DNA of 64,000 bases from Sphingomonas glacialis (GCF_006439055.1 NZ_RCZC01000001.1:310001-374000); one strand, 5' to 3'. Shown: positions 1-8,920, counted from the stretch's first letter. A program made the numbers and translations. The notes: generated by a model from the sequence alone, not told the origin.

Positions 1-2
1 GC

Positions 3-605
3 GTGGTGGGCACGTCGACCGCGGCGGCGGTTGGCGCGCGAGTCTTGTCGGCTGGCAAAGTGCTGCGGTTGCGCGCCGCCGGTGTGCTCGACGGCCCCGC
101 CGCTACGGTGCGACCACTCGATGCCGCCGCGACCGACGATCTGTCTGCGGCATTGCTCGCGGCGCGGATCGTGGCGTTCTCGCAAGGGTTCGATCAGATT
201 GCCGCGGCGTCGAAAGAGCATGACTGGCGGATCGATCTCAAGGCGGTCGCCGCGCTGTGGCGGGGCGGCTGCATCATCCGCGCGCGGCTGCTCGACCGGA
301 TCCTCGACGCGCCGGCGCGCGAAGATTCCGGCGATCCGCTGCTCCTTGCACCATGGTTCCGCGATACCCTCGCACAGACGCAACACGGATGGCGCCGCAC
401 CGTGGGTATGGCGACCGCCGACGGTGTGCCGACCCCGGTCCTCGCCTCGGCGCTCGCTTACTATGACGGGCTGCGACAGGAGCGGTCGCCGGCCAATCTG
501 ATCCAGGGCCTGCGCGATGAATTCGGCGCGCACGGCTATCGCCGGGCCGGGTCGGACGACCCGCAGCACACCGACTGGGCGCGATCGGGGACCGACGCGC
601 AGTAA
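3..605 (+). CDS. gnd: 6-phosphogluconate dehydrogenase (decarboxylating), C-terminal part
   Basis: This is the C-terminal all-helical dimerisation and substrate-binding domain of NADP-dependent 6-phosphogluconate dehydrogenase (oxidative pentose phosphate pathway, cytosolic). It carries the family-typical string from SQGFDQI through ALWRGGCIIRARLL to a tail with PANLIQGLRDEFGAHGY, plus the HTDW ending common near the C-terminus of this enzyme. The Rossmann domain and active-site lysine lie left of the window, so the gene is cut by the edge and the GTG at the first base pair is not a real start. About 200 of the usual roughly 470 residues are visible. The family call is firm. Confidence 0.93.
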   Translation: MVGTSTAAAVGARVLSAGKVLRLRAAGVLDGPAATVRPLDAAATDDLSAALLAARIVAFSQGFDQIAAASKEHDWRIDLKAVAALWRGGCIIRARLLDRILDAPAREDSGDPLLLAPWFRDTLAQTQHGWRRTVGMATADGVPTPVLASALAYYDGLRQERSPANLIQGLRDEFGAHGYRRAGSDDPQHTDWARSGTDAQ

Positions 606-724
606 CGCGCGCGACCGAGTGCGTCGCGCCAAGTTCCAGGCTTCCGCGCCACGCCCCCAAAGATGATTTGCGCGATGATAGCGCTACCTCTACACCTGTA
701 AAAAAATAAAGGTGGAGAGCAGAT

Positions 725-1714
725 ATGATACGCCAGCCTCGCGTCGGTCGTCACTTAACCCACGGGCGAATGGTCGGATTCGGGATCGCCATGGCGCTGA
801 TCCTGGCGACGCCCGCGCTCGCGCAAGGCGACAAGATGGCGCCGATCCCCATCCCCGCCCAGACCGGCGCGATCGACCTCGGCACCGGCAAGCTGCCCGG
901 CTCGACCCAGCCCGAAGCGTGGCACAGCCAATATGGCAGCGTGTTCGCCCGCAACGTCACCGTCGCCACCCTGATGCCCTTCCTGCCCGATCCGGCGAAA
1001 GCGACCGGCACCGCGGTGATCGTCGCGCCGGGCGGCGGCTTCATGACGCTGTCGATGGAGAACGAAGGCTATGACGTGGCCCGCGCGCTCGCCGCGAAGG
1101 GCGTCGCGGCGTTCGTGCTCAAATACCGGCTGAAGCCGACCCCGGCGACGATGCCGGCGTTCGAACAATCGATGGCCGCGATGTTCGCGCCAGGCGCGCG
1201 CCCACCGCAGCCAAGATCCGATTCGATGACGGCCGGCCTCGCCCCGCAGATCGCCGATGCCCGCGCCGCGTTCGCGCTGGTCCGCCGGCGCGCGGCCGAG
1301 TGGCATGTCGATCCGCAGCGTATCGGCATGGTCGGCTTTTCGGCGGGGGCGATGCTGACGCTGGCGACCACGCTCGAGGGCGTCGATGCCAAGCCCGCGT
1401 TCATCGGCACCATCTACGGTCCGCTGGCGGCGATGAAGGTGCCCGCCGACGCGCCGCCGATCTTCGTCGCGCTGGCGGCGGACGATCCGTTTTTCGGCAA
1501 TGGCGGTTTCGGCCTGATCGAAAGCTGGCGCACGGCCAAGCGTCCGGTCGAATTCCACCTGTTCGAACAGGGCGGACATGGGTTCGGCATGTATCCCAAG
1601 ACGACGACGAGCACCGGCTGGTTCGACGAATTCGTCCGCTGGATGGCGATGCATGATCTGCTCAAGCCGGCGCCCGCGGCAACGGGCGCGGCGACCGGAA
1701 CGGAGACCAAATGA
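725..1714 (+). CDS. Secreted alpha/beta hydrolase (esterase/lipase family)
   Basis: A 329-residue exported serine hydrolase. Residues 1-34 form a signal peptide (basic start, hydrophobic core, ALAQG cleavage region). The oxyanion loop PGGG is at about 102-105, the nucleophile elbow GFSAG at about 204-208 (Ser206), and candidate catalytic Asp about 253 and His about 285 (GGHGFGM). This order fits the BD-FAE / acetyl-xylan-esterase-like hydrolases that deacylate plant polysaccharides or small esters. A good ribosome site (GGTGGAGAG) precedes the ATG. The next gene overlaps it by 4 bases and is a paralogue, so the two are co-translated. Exact substrate cannot be told. Confidence 0.85.
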   Translation: MIRQPRVGRHLTHGRMVGFGIAMALILATPALAQGDKMAPIPIPAQTGAIDLGTGKLPGSTQPEAWHSQYGSVFARNVTVATLMPFLPDPAKATGTAVIVAPGGGFMTLSMENEGYDVARALAAKGVAAFVLKYRLKPTPATMPAFEQSMAAMFAPGARPPQPRSDSMTAGLAPQIADARAAFALVRRRAAEWHVDPQRIGMVGFSAGAMLTLATTLEGVDAKPAFIGTIYGPLAAMKVPADAPPIFVALAADDPFFGNGGFGLIESWRTAKRPVEFHLFEQGGHGFGMYPKTTTSTGWFDEFVRWMAMHDLLKPAPAATGAATGTETK

Positions 1715-2628
1715 TGCGTCGGATCCGGCGGCTCGCGCCGCTCCTGCTGGCCTTGGCGACGGCCGGGCCAGCGGCAGCGCAGGATCCCGCGCCGGTCCCC
1801 GCCCCAACCTATACGCCGATCCCGCTCTGGCCCGACGGCGCGCCCGGGTCGGCCGCGCGGCGGAGCGAGCCCGAAATCGGCCGTGATTATTGGCTGCGCA
1901 ACATCCACGATCCCTCGCTGACCGCTTTCCCGGCAGCACCGGCGCATCGCAACGGCGCGGCGATCGTCGTGATTCCCGGCGGCGGGCACAAGCTGCTGGT
2001 GTGGACCAATGAGGGGACCAAAGTCGCGACCGCGCTCAATCGGCTGGGGCTGACCGCTTTCGTGCTCAAATACCGGTTGGCGAACGAAGCCGGCTCGAAA
2101 TACTCGGTCGCCGGCGACGCGGCCGACGATGCGCGGCGCGCGATCCGTTGGGTGCGTGCCCATGCCGCCGAGTACGGAATCGATCCGCACCGCGTCGGCG
2201 CGATGGGCTTTTCGGCCGGTGGCGAACTCGTGTCGCTGATCGCCGATAATCCCGAGCCGGCCGGTCGCCCCTCGCACGACGCGATCGACCGCGAATCCGC
2301 CCGACCCGACTTCCAAATGCTGGTGTTTCCCGGGCCGCGCGGGATCCCCGCCACGGCGATCGCCACCGCGCCGCCCGCGTTCCTGGTCGCCGGCAGCCGC
2401 GACGCGTGTTGCGCGGCGCCCTCGGTGGCGCTCTACGAACAGCTGCGCAAAGCGGGCGTATCGGCCGAACTGCATATGTTCGCCGACAGCGACCACGCCT
2501 TCAACCTCGACGAATCCGACCGAATCTCGATCCTCCACTGGCCCGACCGGCTGAACGACTGGCTAGCCGACGGCGGCTGGCTTTCGGCAAAGGCGGTTCC
2601 GGGCGTGGCGACGACCAAGCCCAACTAA
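1711..2628 (+). CDS. Secreted alpha/beta hydrolase, paralogue of the preceding gene
   Basis: A 305-residue exported hydrolase with signal peptide 1-23 (AAAQ cleavage), PGGG oxyanion motif at about 89-92, GFSAG nucleophile motif at about 166-170 (Ser168), Asp about 231 and His about 262 (DSDHAF). The segment TAFVLKYRL is nearly identical to the equivalent segment of the upstream gene, which shows the two arose by tandem duplication and diverged. The start ATG overlaps the upstream stop (ATGA). Likely an acetyl- or feruloyl-esterase-like enzyme acting on carbohydrate esters in the periplasm; the substrate is inference. Confidence 0.85.
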   Translation: MMRRIRRLAPLLLALATAGPAAAQDPAPVPAPTYTPIPLWPDGAPGSAARRSEPEIGRDYWLRNIHDPSLTAFPAAPAHRNGAAIVVIPGGGHKLLVWTNEGTKVATALNRLGLTAFVLKYRLANEAGSKYSVAGDAADDARRAIRWVRAHAAEYGIDPHRVGAMGFSAGGELVSLIADNPEPAGRPSHDAIDRESARPDFQMLVFPGPRGIPATAIATAPPAFLVAGSRDACCAAPSVALYEQLRKAGVSAELHMFADSDHAFNLDESDRISILHWPDRLNDWLADGGWLSAKAVPGVATTKPN

Positions 2629-2972
2629 CCGTTGCCGACCCTGCGATGTCGACGACGGTGGCGGCGTGTGCCACCGGCGCGGCTTGCGGTTCGCGGCGGC
2701 GGATCATGCTTCGCTTTGGTCGATCATGGCCAAGCGCGTTTCCTGCGGGATCGCCCGAAAAGCGATCCTCTCCGAGGCGGGATCTCATCCCCAGCCCGGC
2801 GCCTTGGATCAAAAGCCAGCGTTCATCGGTTAGGACCTGAGGCACAGAAGCGGGGCCACGACGCCCGCCGCCATCATCCATCAATTCGAACGCCGGCCTT
2901 TACGCTGGCTAGCGTCCTCGATCGCATCGTGGAAACCGTCAGCGACCTGAAGCTGCGAGAAAGGTACCCATC
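2629..2972. other. Intergenic stretch without a supported gene
   Basis: These 344 bases separate the hydrolase pair from the osmotic-stress cassette. Open frames cross it on both strands, but none has a recognisable protein or a convincing ribosome site. I see no repeat of the two interspersed families here. It probably holds the promoter of the mscS-otsBA cassette, but I cannot identify one. Confidence 0.5.
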
Positions 2973-4052
2973 ATGCACGACCTTCTCCGCGGCGTACTGC
3001 CCGGCTGGAGCATCGATCCGGTCATCACGCTGGTCATCGCCGCCATCGGTTGCCTCCTTGCGGTCGCCCTGCATGAAAGTCTCGCGCGTATCCTGCGTCG
3101 GCTGGCCGTCAGGAGCCCCGGCCGAACCGACGATATCCTGGTCGATCGGCTGATCGCGCCGACGCGGTGGATCGCCGTCGCGCTGGGTCTGAATATCGCG
3201 CTCAACGCAGCGCCGCTCGATGCTGTCGGCGCCACCTTCGTCCATCGTGCCGCCGGCTTCATCGTACCGATGCTGCTCGGCTGGCTCGCGCTTTCCGTCC
3301 TGCGGGCGGTGCGGGACATCGTCGATGTGCGGTCGGATATCACCGCGTCGGACAATCTCGCCGCGCGGCGTCGGCGCACCCGGATCGGCATTCTCGCGCG
3401 GATCGGCACCTTCACGATCGTCTTCGTGACGCTGTGCCTGATGCTGCTCAGCATCCCGGCGATCCGCAGCGTCGGTGTCACGCTGATGGCGTCGGCGGGG
3501 CTGGCGGGGCTCGCCGTCGGCGCGGCCGCACAGCCCGCGCTCAAAAACCTGATCGCCGGCGTGCAGATGGCGTTCAGCGAACCGATCCGGCTCGACGACG
3601 TCGTCATCATCGAAGGCGAATGGGGGCGGATCGAGGAGATCCGGCTGACCTATGTCGTCGTCAAGATCTGGGACGAGCGCCGCCTGATCGTGCCGATCAG
3701 CAAATTCCTCGAAGGCTCGTTCGAGAATTGGACGCGCGACAGCAGCGCGCTGCTCGGCACCGCGTTCCTCTATGTCGATCCGACGGCGGACGTGGCGGCG
3801 CTGCGGGACCAGCTCGATAGGGTCGTGCGCCCGCATCCCAACTGGGACGGCCGCGTCGTCGGCCTGCAAGTCACCGACATCAAGCCCGAGGTGATGGAAT
3901 TGCGCGCGCTCGTCAGCGCCGCCGATGCCAGCAGGGCGTTCGATCTGCGCTGCGACGTCCGCGAAGCGATGATGCGCCATATCGCCGCCGAAATGCCGCA
4001 CGCCCTGCCGCGCACCCGCACGACGCTGACCGGCGAACTGGCCGCCTTGTGA
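2973..4052 (+). CDS. Small-conductance mechanosensitive channel (MscS family)
   Basis: A 359-residue inner-membrane channel that releases solutes on hypo-osmotic shock. There are hydrophobic segments near residues 18-35, 65-80, 92-112 and 145-162, then the pore helix with its Gly/Ala pattern (ASAGLAGLAVGAAAQPALKN, about 173-192), followed by the beta domain (SEPIRLDDVV, about 202-211) and a soluble vestibule. This is the standard MscS core. It is the first gene of a run with otsB, a GH15 enzyme and otsA, each overlapping the next by a few bases, which places an emergency efflux channel in one transcript with trehalose metabolism. Confidence 0.9.
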   Translation: MHDLLRGVLPGWSIDPVITLVIAAIGCLLAVALHESLARILRRLAVRSPGRTDDILVDRLIAPTRWIAVALGLNIALNAAPLDAVGATFVHRAAGFIVPMLLGWLALSVLRAVRDIVDVRSDITASDNLAARRRRTRIGILARIGTFTIVFVTLCLMLLSIPAIRSVGVTLMASAGLAGLAVGAAAQPALKNLIAGVQMAFSEPIRLDDVVIIEGEWGRIEEIRLTYVVVKIWDERRLIVPISKFLEGSFENWTRDSSALLGTAFLYVDPTADVAALRDQLDRVVRPHPNWDGRVVGLQVTDIKPEVMELRALVSAADASRAFDLRCDVREAMMRHIAAEMPHALPRTRTTLTGELAAL

Positions 4053-4804
4053 TGGACCGTGTAGCCCCCCCGCGCATGACCATTTCAGCACCCGCCATGC
4101 TCGCCGACCAGATCAGCCTGTTCCTCGATTTCGACGGAACGCTGGTGGAATTGGCGGAACGACCCGACGCTGTCGTCGTTACCCCGTCACTCACCGCGCT
4201 GCTGATGCAGCTCGAGGCACGCCTTGCGGGCCGTGTCGCGCTGGTGAGCGGGCGCTCCGTCGCCCAACTGGATCAGCTTATCGGTCCGTATGCACAATCG
4301 CTGACCGTGGTCGGCAGTCATGGAGCCGAGATACGCATGGCTGGCAAAGATATATCGAGCGGCGCGCGTCCGGTCGCCTTGGACGAGGCGGAGGCGGCGT
4401 TTCGCGAGGCCTTTTCGGGCAATGCGAATGTCGTGATCGAAGTGAAGACGCTCGGAGTCGCGGCGCATTACCGGCTCGACCCGTCGGTCGAACCGATCGC
4501 CGAGACCCTCGCGCAACAGCTCGCGGCCGAGAGCGGTCTGTATCTGCAAGGAGGCAAGATGATGGTCGAACTGCGAACCGACGGGCACGACAAGGGCAGC
4601 GGCATCGCCGCGCTGATGGCATCGCCACGCTTTGCCGATCGTCGCCCCGTCTTTTTGGGCGATGATGTGACCGACGAGCCGGGCTTCGCACGCTGTGCCG
4701 AGCTTGGCGGTTACGGCGTGCTGGTCGGCGCCGATCGGCCGACCGCTGCGGCTTACCGTCTCGCCGACGTCGCTGCGGTGCATGACTGGCTGGCCGCACT
4801 ATGA
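4049..4804 (+). CDS. otsB: Trehalose-6-phosphate phosphatase
   Basis: Dephosphorylates trehalose 6-phosphate to trehalose, the second step of the OtsAB pathway. It is a HAD-superfamily enzyme: nucleophile motif DFDGTL at residues 27-32, SGRS near 67-70, and the metal-binding motif GDDVTDE near 204-210. Length (about 250) fits the family. The start is ambiguous: GTG at 4049 overlapping the mscS stop, ATG at 4052, or ATG at 4076; all are in frame. The 3' end overlaps the GH15 gene by 4 bases. Confidence 0.92.
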   Translation: MMDRVAPPRMTISAPAMLADQISLFLDFDGTLVELAERPDAVVVTPSLTALLMQLEARLAGRVALVSGRSVAQLDQLIGPYAQSLTVVGSHGAEIRMAGKDISSGARPVALDEAEAAFREAFSGNANVVIEVKTLGVAAHYRLDPSVEPIAETLAQQLAAESGLYLQGGKMMVELRTDGHDKGSGIAALMASPRFADRRPVFLGDDVTDEPGFARCAELGGYGVLVGADRPTAAAYRLADVAAVHDWLAAL

Positions 4805-6597
4805 CCGCCAACCTTGACCTATGGCCGATCGGCAACTGCCAGGTCTCCGCGCTGGTCGATCGCTCGGGACGCTTCGTCTGGGGGTGCCTGCCGCGGATCG
4901 ACGGCGATCCTGCCTTTTCCTCGCTGCTGGACGATTCGCCGGCGGCGGGAGACGGGGCTTACGGTTTCTGGGAGATCGACCTCGACGGTGTGATCGAGAC
5001 GACGCAAACCTATCTGCGCAACTCGCCGGTGCTGGTGACGCGCCATACCGATGCGCAAGGCAATGCGATCGAAGTCACCGATTTCGCGCCCCGCTTCTTC
5101 CGCAGCGGCCGGATGTACCGGCCGACCGCGTTCGTCCGGATCGTCCGGCCCGTCGCGGGATCGCCGCGCATCCGCATCCGGATGCGCCCCGCCACATCCT
5201 GGGGAAGCGCACGCGCGGACCATACGCGTGGCTCCAATCATGTCCGCTATCTGCTCGATCACGGCGTGATGCGCCTATCGACGACGGCACCGATCGGCTG
5301 GATCGAGGACGAGCGTTTGTTCCGCGTCGAGCGGCCCCTGCACTTCTTCTTCGGCCCAGATGAGAGCTTCGGCGACGACATCGCCGCCGGGCTTGATACG
5401 ATGCTCGAACGGACGCTGGCCGAATGGCGGCAATGGGTGCGCGGCCTGGCGACGCCGCAGGAATGGCAGGAAGCCGTGATCCGCTCGGCCATCACGCTCA
5501 AGCTGTGCCAGCATGAGGAAACCGGCGCGATCGTCGCGGCGATGACCACCTCGATCCCGGAACATGCCGATTCGGGGCGGAACTGGGACTATCGCTATTG
5601 CTGGATCCGGGACGCCTATTACACGATCCAGGCGCTCAACCGCCTCGGCGCGCTCGACGTGCTCGAAGGCTATCTCGAATATCTGCGCAACATCGTCGAC
5701 AATACCGCGGGCGGGCATATCCAGCCGCTCTATGGCGTCGGTGGCGAGCAGACGCTGACCGAATGGGAAGCGCCGGGTCTGAACGGCTACCGCGGGATGG
5801 GCCCGGTCCGCGTCGGCAACCAGGCCTATGACCAGGTCCAGCACGATGCCTATGGCCAGATCGTGCTGTCGAACGCCCAGGCGTTCTTCGACCACCGGCT
5901 GTTCCGCATGGCGGGCATCGCCGATTTCGAAGCGCTCGAGCCGATCGGCGAACGCGCGTGGGAGCGCTATGACCAGCCCGACGCGGGGCTGTGGGAATTG
6001 CGCACCAAATCGCATGTTCACACCTATTCGGCCGCGATGTGCTGGGCGGCGTGCGACAGGCTCGCCAATGCCGCGATCGCGCTCGGCCTCGGCGAGCGCG
6101 CGACCTTCTGGCAAGACCGCGCCCACACGATGCGCGCGCGGATCGAGGAGGCGGCGTGGCGGCCCGAGACCAATCGGGTCTCGGCAACCTTTGCGGGCGA
6201 CAATCTCGACGCGAGCTTGATCCAGTTGCTCGAACTGCGCTTCCTCGCGCCCGACGATCCGCGGTTCCTCGGCACGCTCGACGCGGTCGAGGCGGGGCTA
6301 CGCCGCGGATCGAACATGCTGCGCTACGACAGCGAAGACGATTTCGGCGTGCCGCACACGGCGTTCAACGTCTGCACCTTCTGGCTGATCGAGGCGCTGC
6401 ATTATACCGGGCGCGATGCCGATGCCCGCGCGCTGCTCGACGAGATGCTGTCGCGGCGCACGCCGGCCGGGCTGTTGTCGGAAGATATCGACCCGGTCTC
6501 GGGCGAACTGTGGGGCAATTATCCGCAGACCTATTCGCTGGTCGGCATGATCAATTGTGCCGTCCTGCTGAGCAAGCCGTGGAGCGCGGTACGATGA
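4801..6597 (+). CDS. Glycoside hydrolase family 15 protein (glucoamylase/trehalase-like)
   Basis: A 598-residue GH15 protein: N-terminal beta-rich domain (about 1-230), then an (alpha/alpha)6 barrel with the markers NWDYRYCWIRDA, LWELRTKSHVHTYSAAMCW (general acid Glu) and LLSEDIDP...GNYPQTYSLVG (general base Glu). No signal peptide, so it acts in the cytosol. Family members include glucoamylases, dextranases and actinobacterial trehalases. Lying between otsB and otsA with ATGA overlaps on both sides, it is best read as an enzyme that recycles trehalose or a related alpha-glucan; the trehalase assignment is inferred from context. Confidence 0.88.
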   Translation: MTANLDLWPIGNCQVSALVDRSGRFVWGCLPRIDGDPAFSSLLDDSPAAGDGAYGFWEIDLDGVIETTQTYLRNSPVLVTRHTDAQGNAIEVTDFAPRFFRSGRMYRPTAFVRIVRPVAGSPRIRIRMRPATSWGSARADHTRGSNHVRYLLDHGVMRLSTTAPIGWIEDERLFRVERPLHFFFGPDESFGDDIAAGLDTMLERTLAEWRQWVRGLATPQEWQEAVIRSAITLKLCQHEETGAIVAAMTTSIPEHADSGRNWDYRYCWIRDAYYTIQALNRLGALDVLEGYLEYLRNIVDNTAGGHIQPLYGVGGEQTLTEWEAPGLNGYRGMGPVRVGNQAYDQVQHDAYGQIVLSNAQAFFDHRLFRMAGIADFEALEPIGERAWERYDQPDAGLWELRTKSHVHTYSAAMCWAACDRLANAAIALGLGERATFWQDRAHTMRARIEEAAWRPETNRVSATFAGDNLDASLIQLLELRFLAPDDPRFLGTLDAVEAGLRRGSNMLRYDSEDDFGVPHTAFNVCTFWLIEALHYTGRDADARALLDEMLSRRTPAGLLSEDIDPVSGELWGNYPQTYSLVGMINCAVLLSKPWSAVR

Positions 6598-7961
6598 GCC
6601 GGCTGATCGTCATATCGAACCGGGTCTCGGCCCCGACCGAAAAGCAGCCGGCGGCCCAAGGCGGGCTGGCGGTGGCGCTGACTGCGGCGCTGCGTGAGGC
6701 CAAGGGCGTTTGGTTCGGCTGGTCGGGCGAGACCGGCGAAACCGGCGAGCTGAAGTTCGAGACCTATGACGGCGTCACTTCGGCGACGATCGACTTGCCC
6801 GAGCAGGACGTCGACGAATATTATAACGGCTATGCCAACCGCACCTTGTGGCCGCTGTTCCACTACCGGCTGGGACTGACCGAGTTCGAGCGCGACTTCC
6901 AGGGCGGGTATGAGCGCGTCAACCGCGTCTTCGGTGCGGTGATCGGGCCGCATATCGAACCCGACGACCTGATCTGGGTGCATGATTATCACATGATCCC
7001 GCTCGGCTGGGTGTTGCGCCAGCAAGGGCTGACCAACCGGCTCGGGTTCTTCCTGCATATCCCGTGGCCGCCGACACGACTGCTCACCGCGCTGCCCGAA
7101 CATCGCCGCCTGGTCGAAGCGTTGTTCGCCTATGACGTGGTGGGCTTTCAGACGCAGGAATGGCTCAATACCTTCCACGATTACGTCACCAACGAAATGG
7201 GCGGGACGCTCGGAGACGATGGGGCGATCACCGTCGGAGGCCGCACGATCCGCGCGATCGCCTGCCCGATCGGCATCGACGCACAGGAATTCATTGCCAG
7301 CGCGAGCAGCGATCAAGCCAAAGAGACGCATCATCGCATGATCGAAAGCTCGATCGGCCGCAGCCTGATCGTCGGAGTCGACCGGCTCGATTATTCCAAG
7401 GGGCTGGAAGAGCGCTTCAACGGCTATCAGCGCTATCTCGAAACGCGGCCGGATGCGCAGTCCAATGTCTATATGCTGCAGATCGCCCCGCCGTCGCGCG
7501 ACGCGGTGCAGAGCTACCGCGATATCCGCACGACGCTGGATGCGCTGTCGGGCCGGATCAACGGCGCGTTCGCGCATATCGACTGGGTGCCGCTGCGCTA
7601 CGTCAACCAGGGGTTCCCGCGCGATGTCCTGGCGGGCGTGTATCGCTCGGCACGAATCGGCCTCGTCACGCCGCTCCGCGACGGGATGAACCTGGTCGCC
7701 AAGGAATATGTCGCGGCGCAGGATCCCGAGGACCCCGGTGTGCTGATCCTGTCGCGTTTCGCCGGGGCTTCGGAGCAACTCGAGAGCGCGCTGATGGTCA
7801 ATCCCTACAGCCCGGACGACATTGCCGACGCGATCGCAACCGCGCTCGCCATGTCGCGCGAGGAGCGGATCGCGCGGTGGCGGCCGATGCTCGAGAATAT
7901 TGTCGAACAGGACGTCATCTGGTGGCGCAAGCGCTTCACCACGGCGCTGATGCAGGAATAG
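6594..7961 (+). CDS. otsA: Alpha,alpha-trehalose-phosphate synthase (UDP-forming)
   Basis: A GT20 enzyme of 455 residues that joins glucose from a nucleotide sugar to glucose 6-phosphate, giving trehalose 6-phosphate for OtsB. Family markers are SNRVSAP at the N-terminus, the loop QGGLAVAL, VHDYHMIPL, HIPWPP, VDRLDYSKGLEERF and the donor-binding stretch TPLRDGMNLVAKEY. The ATG at 6594 overlaps the stop of the GH15 gene (ATGA); a longer upstream in-frame extension is only a shadow of that gene. It closes the mscS-otsB-GH15-otsA run. Confidence 0.94.
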   Translation: MSRLIVISNRVSAPTEKQPAAQGGLAVALTAALREAKGVWFGWSGETGETGELKFETYDGVTSATIDLPEQDVDEYYNGYANRTLWPLFHYRLGLTEFERDFQGGYERVNRVFGAVIGPHIEPDDLIWVHDYHMIPLGWVLRQQGLTNRLGFFLHIPWPPTRLLTALPEHRRLVEALFAYDVVGFQTQEWLNTFHDYVTNEMGGTLGDDGAITVGGRTIRAIACPIGIDAQEFIASASSDQAKETHHRMIESSIGRSLIVGVDRLDYSKGLEERFNGYQRYLETRPDAQSNVYMLQIAPPSRDAVQSYRDIRTTLDALSGRINGAFAHIDWVPLRYVNQGFPRDVLAGVYRSARIGLVTPLRDGMNLVAKEYVAAQDPEDPGVLILSRFAGASEQLESALMVNPYSPDDIADAIATALAMSREERIARWRPMLENIVEQDVIWWRKRFTTALMQE

Positions 7962-8237
7962 CCTCAAGGGACGGCTTTTTCGGAGACGTGGCTTGCTGAG
8001 CAGCTGAGCCCCTCTGAAGAGCCGCCTGCGCGGGCTTGGCGCTCCAACGCACCACGACCAAAGCCCGAGGCGTGACCCGGGGCTCCTGCCTCAGCCTCCA
8101 GCTGCCATGACGCTCTATCCTTTGGGAAAGCCCGCCAAGGGCGCTAATCGACGGCGATCACCTGATGCCGCTCGCCATGGTGCTATGCGTATCCCTCGGC
8201 GTCGCGGCGGACTGATCACTTCAAAACGGATAGGCAC
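7962..8237. other. Intergenic stretch without a supported gene
   Basis: Between the otsA stop and the tRNA-Val terminator. I find no protein, no RNA gene and no copy of the interspersed repeats. No clear terminator follows otsA. Confidence 0.4.
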
Positions 8238-8274
8238 AAAAAAGCCCGCCGTCTCGGTGAGACGGCGGGCTTTT
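8238..8274 (-). terminator. Rho-independent terminator of the tRNA-Val gene
   Basis: A perfect 12-bp GC-rich stem (GCCCGCCGTCTC at 8244-8255 with its complement at 8259-8270, loop of 3) is followed, reading the minus strand, by six T residues (A6 at 8238-8243). It sits immediately 3' of the tRNA. The four T residues on the other side could give weaker termination for the plus strand. Confidence 0.9.
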
Positions 8275-8276
8275 AA

Positions 8277-8351
8277 TGGTGGGCGTGGCAAGGATTGAAC
8301 TTGCGACCCCTGCGATGTCAACACAGTGCTCTACCACTGAGCTACACGCCC
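8277..8351 (-). tRNA. tRNA-Val (anticodon GAC)
   Basis: A full cloverleaf reads on the minus strand: acceptor GGGCGTG pairing with CACGCCC, D-stem GCTC/GAGC, anticodon stem CTGTG/CGCAG around loop TTGACAT (anticodon GAC, valine GUC/GUU), 5-base variable loop, and T-arm GCAAG-TTCAATC-CTTGC. Discriminator A and CCA are encoded. Total 75 bases. A strong terminator follows within 3 bases, so it is probably a monocistronic unit. Confidence 0.97.
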
Positions 8352-8430
8352 ACTTCGCTGCGGCAGTGCCTAGCGAGGGGCGGGCTGTAGCGAAGCCTTT
8401 GCCGCTGCGCAAGCACCTGCAAGCGCAAAA

Positions 8431-8808
8431 TCAGATATTGTCGCTCATTCGCTCGAGCTCGAACATCCGATCGACCTCGAGCACGAGATCGCGCAGGTGG
8501 AACGGCTTGGACAGGACGCGCGCCTGCGGCATCGTCTTGCCCGCCTTGAGCGTCACCGCGGCGAAGCCGGTGATGAACATCACGCGCAGATCGGGCGCCA
8601 GATCGGCGGCCTTCTGCGCGAGCTCGATGCCGTCCATCTCGGGCATCACGATGTCGGTCAGCAGCAAATCGAAATGCTGGGTCTCGAGCAGCGGGATCGC
8701 CGCGGTCCCGCGGTCGACCGCCGCGACCGCATAGCCCGAGCGTTCGAGCGCACGCGTCAGATAGTCGCGCATCACGCGATCATCCTCGGCGAGCAGAATG
8801 CGTATCAT
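8431..8808 (-). CDS. cpdR: Single-domain response regulator, CpdR type
   Basis: A 125-residue stand-alone receiver domain. Acidic pocket D9-D10, phospho-acceptor Asp52 (DIVMPEMDG), and the switch and Lys101 motif (MFITGFAAV and VLSKPFHLRD) closely match CpdR of Caulobacter and its relatives. There, unphosphorylated CpdR primes ClpXP for degradation of cell-cycle regulators and places the protease at the pole. The CAT at 8806-8808 gives the start MIRILLAEDD; the upstream in-frame extension is not receiver sequence. It is divergent from the N-formylglutamate amidohydrolase gene, with about 110 bases between them. Confidence 0.88.
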   Translation of the reverse strand: MIRILLAEDDRVMRDYLTRALERSGYAVAAVDRGTAAIPLLETQHFDLLLTDIVMPEMDGIELAQKAADLAPDLRVMFITGFAAVTLKAGKTMPQARVLSKPFHLRDLVLEVDRMFELERMSDNI

Positions 8809-8920
8809 GTCCAAAATCCCGTTTCGCGGCCCTGCCGCTTCCGTACCGCGCGATCCTATGCGCACAGGCCTTAACATTTTCCAGCCGGATCGGCGCGCGC
8901 TTATGGTACGTATTGGCACA

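Noticed and set aside
755..1939. 394-codon minus-strand open frame over the hydrolase pair
   Set aside because: Shadow of two clear esterase genes; Arg-rich and without motifs.
2632..3153. 173-codon plus-strand frame crossing the gap before mscS
   Set aside because: It overlaps the mscS start in another frame, lacks a ribosome site and has no recognisable sequence.
8098..8298. 63-codon open frame before and over the tRNA-Val terminator
   Set aside because: It runs through a terminator hairpin, is Arg/Lys-rich and has no ribosome site.
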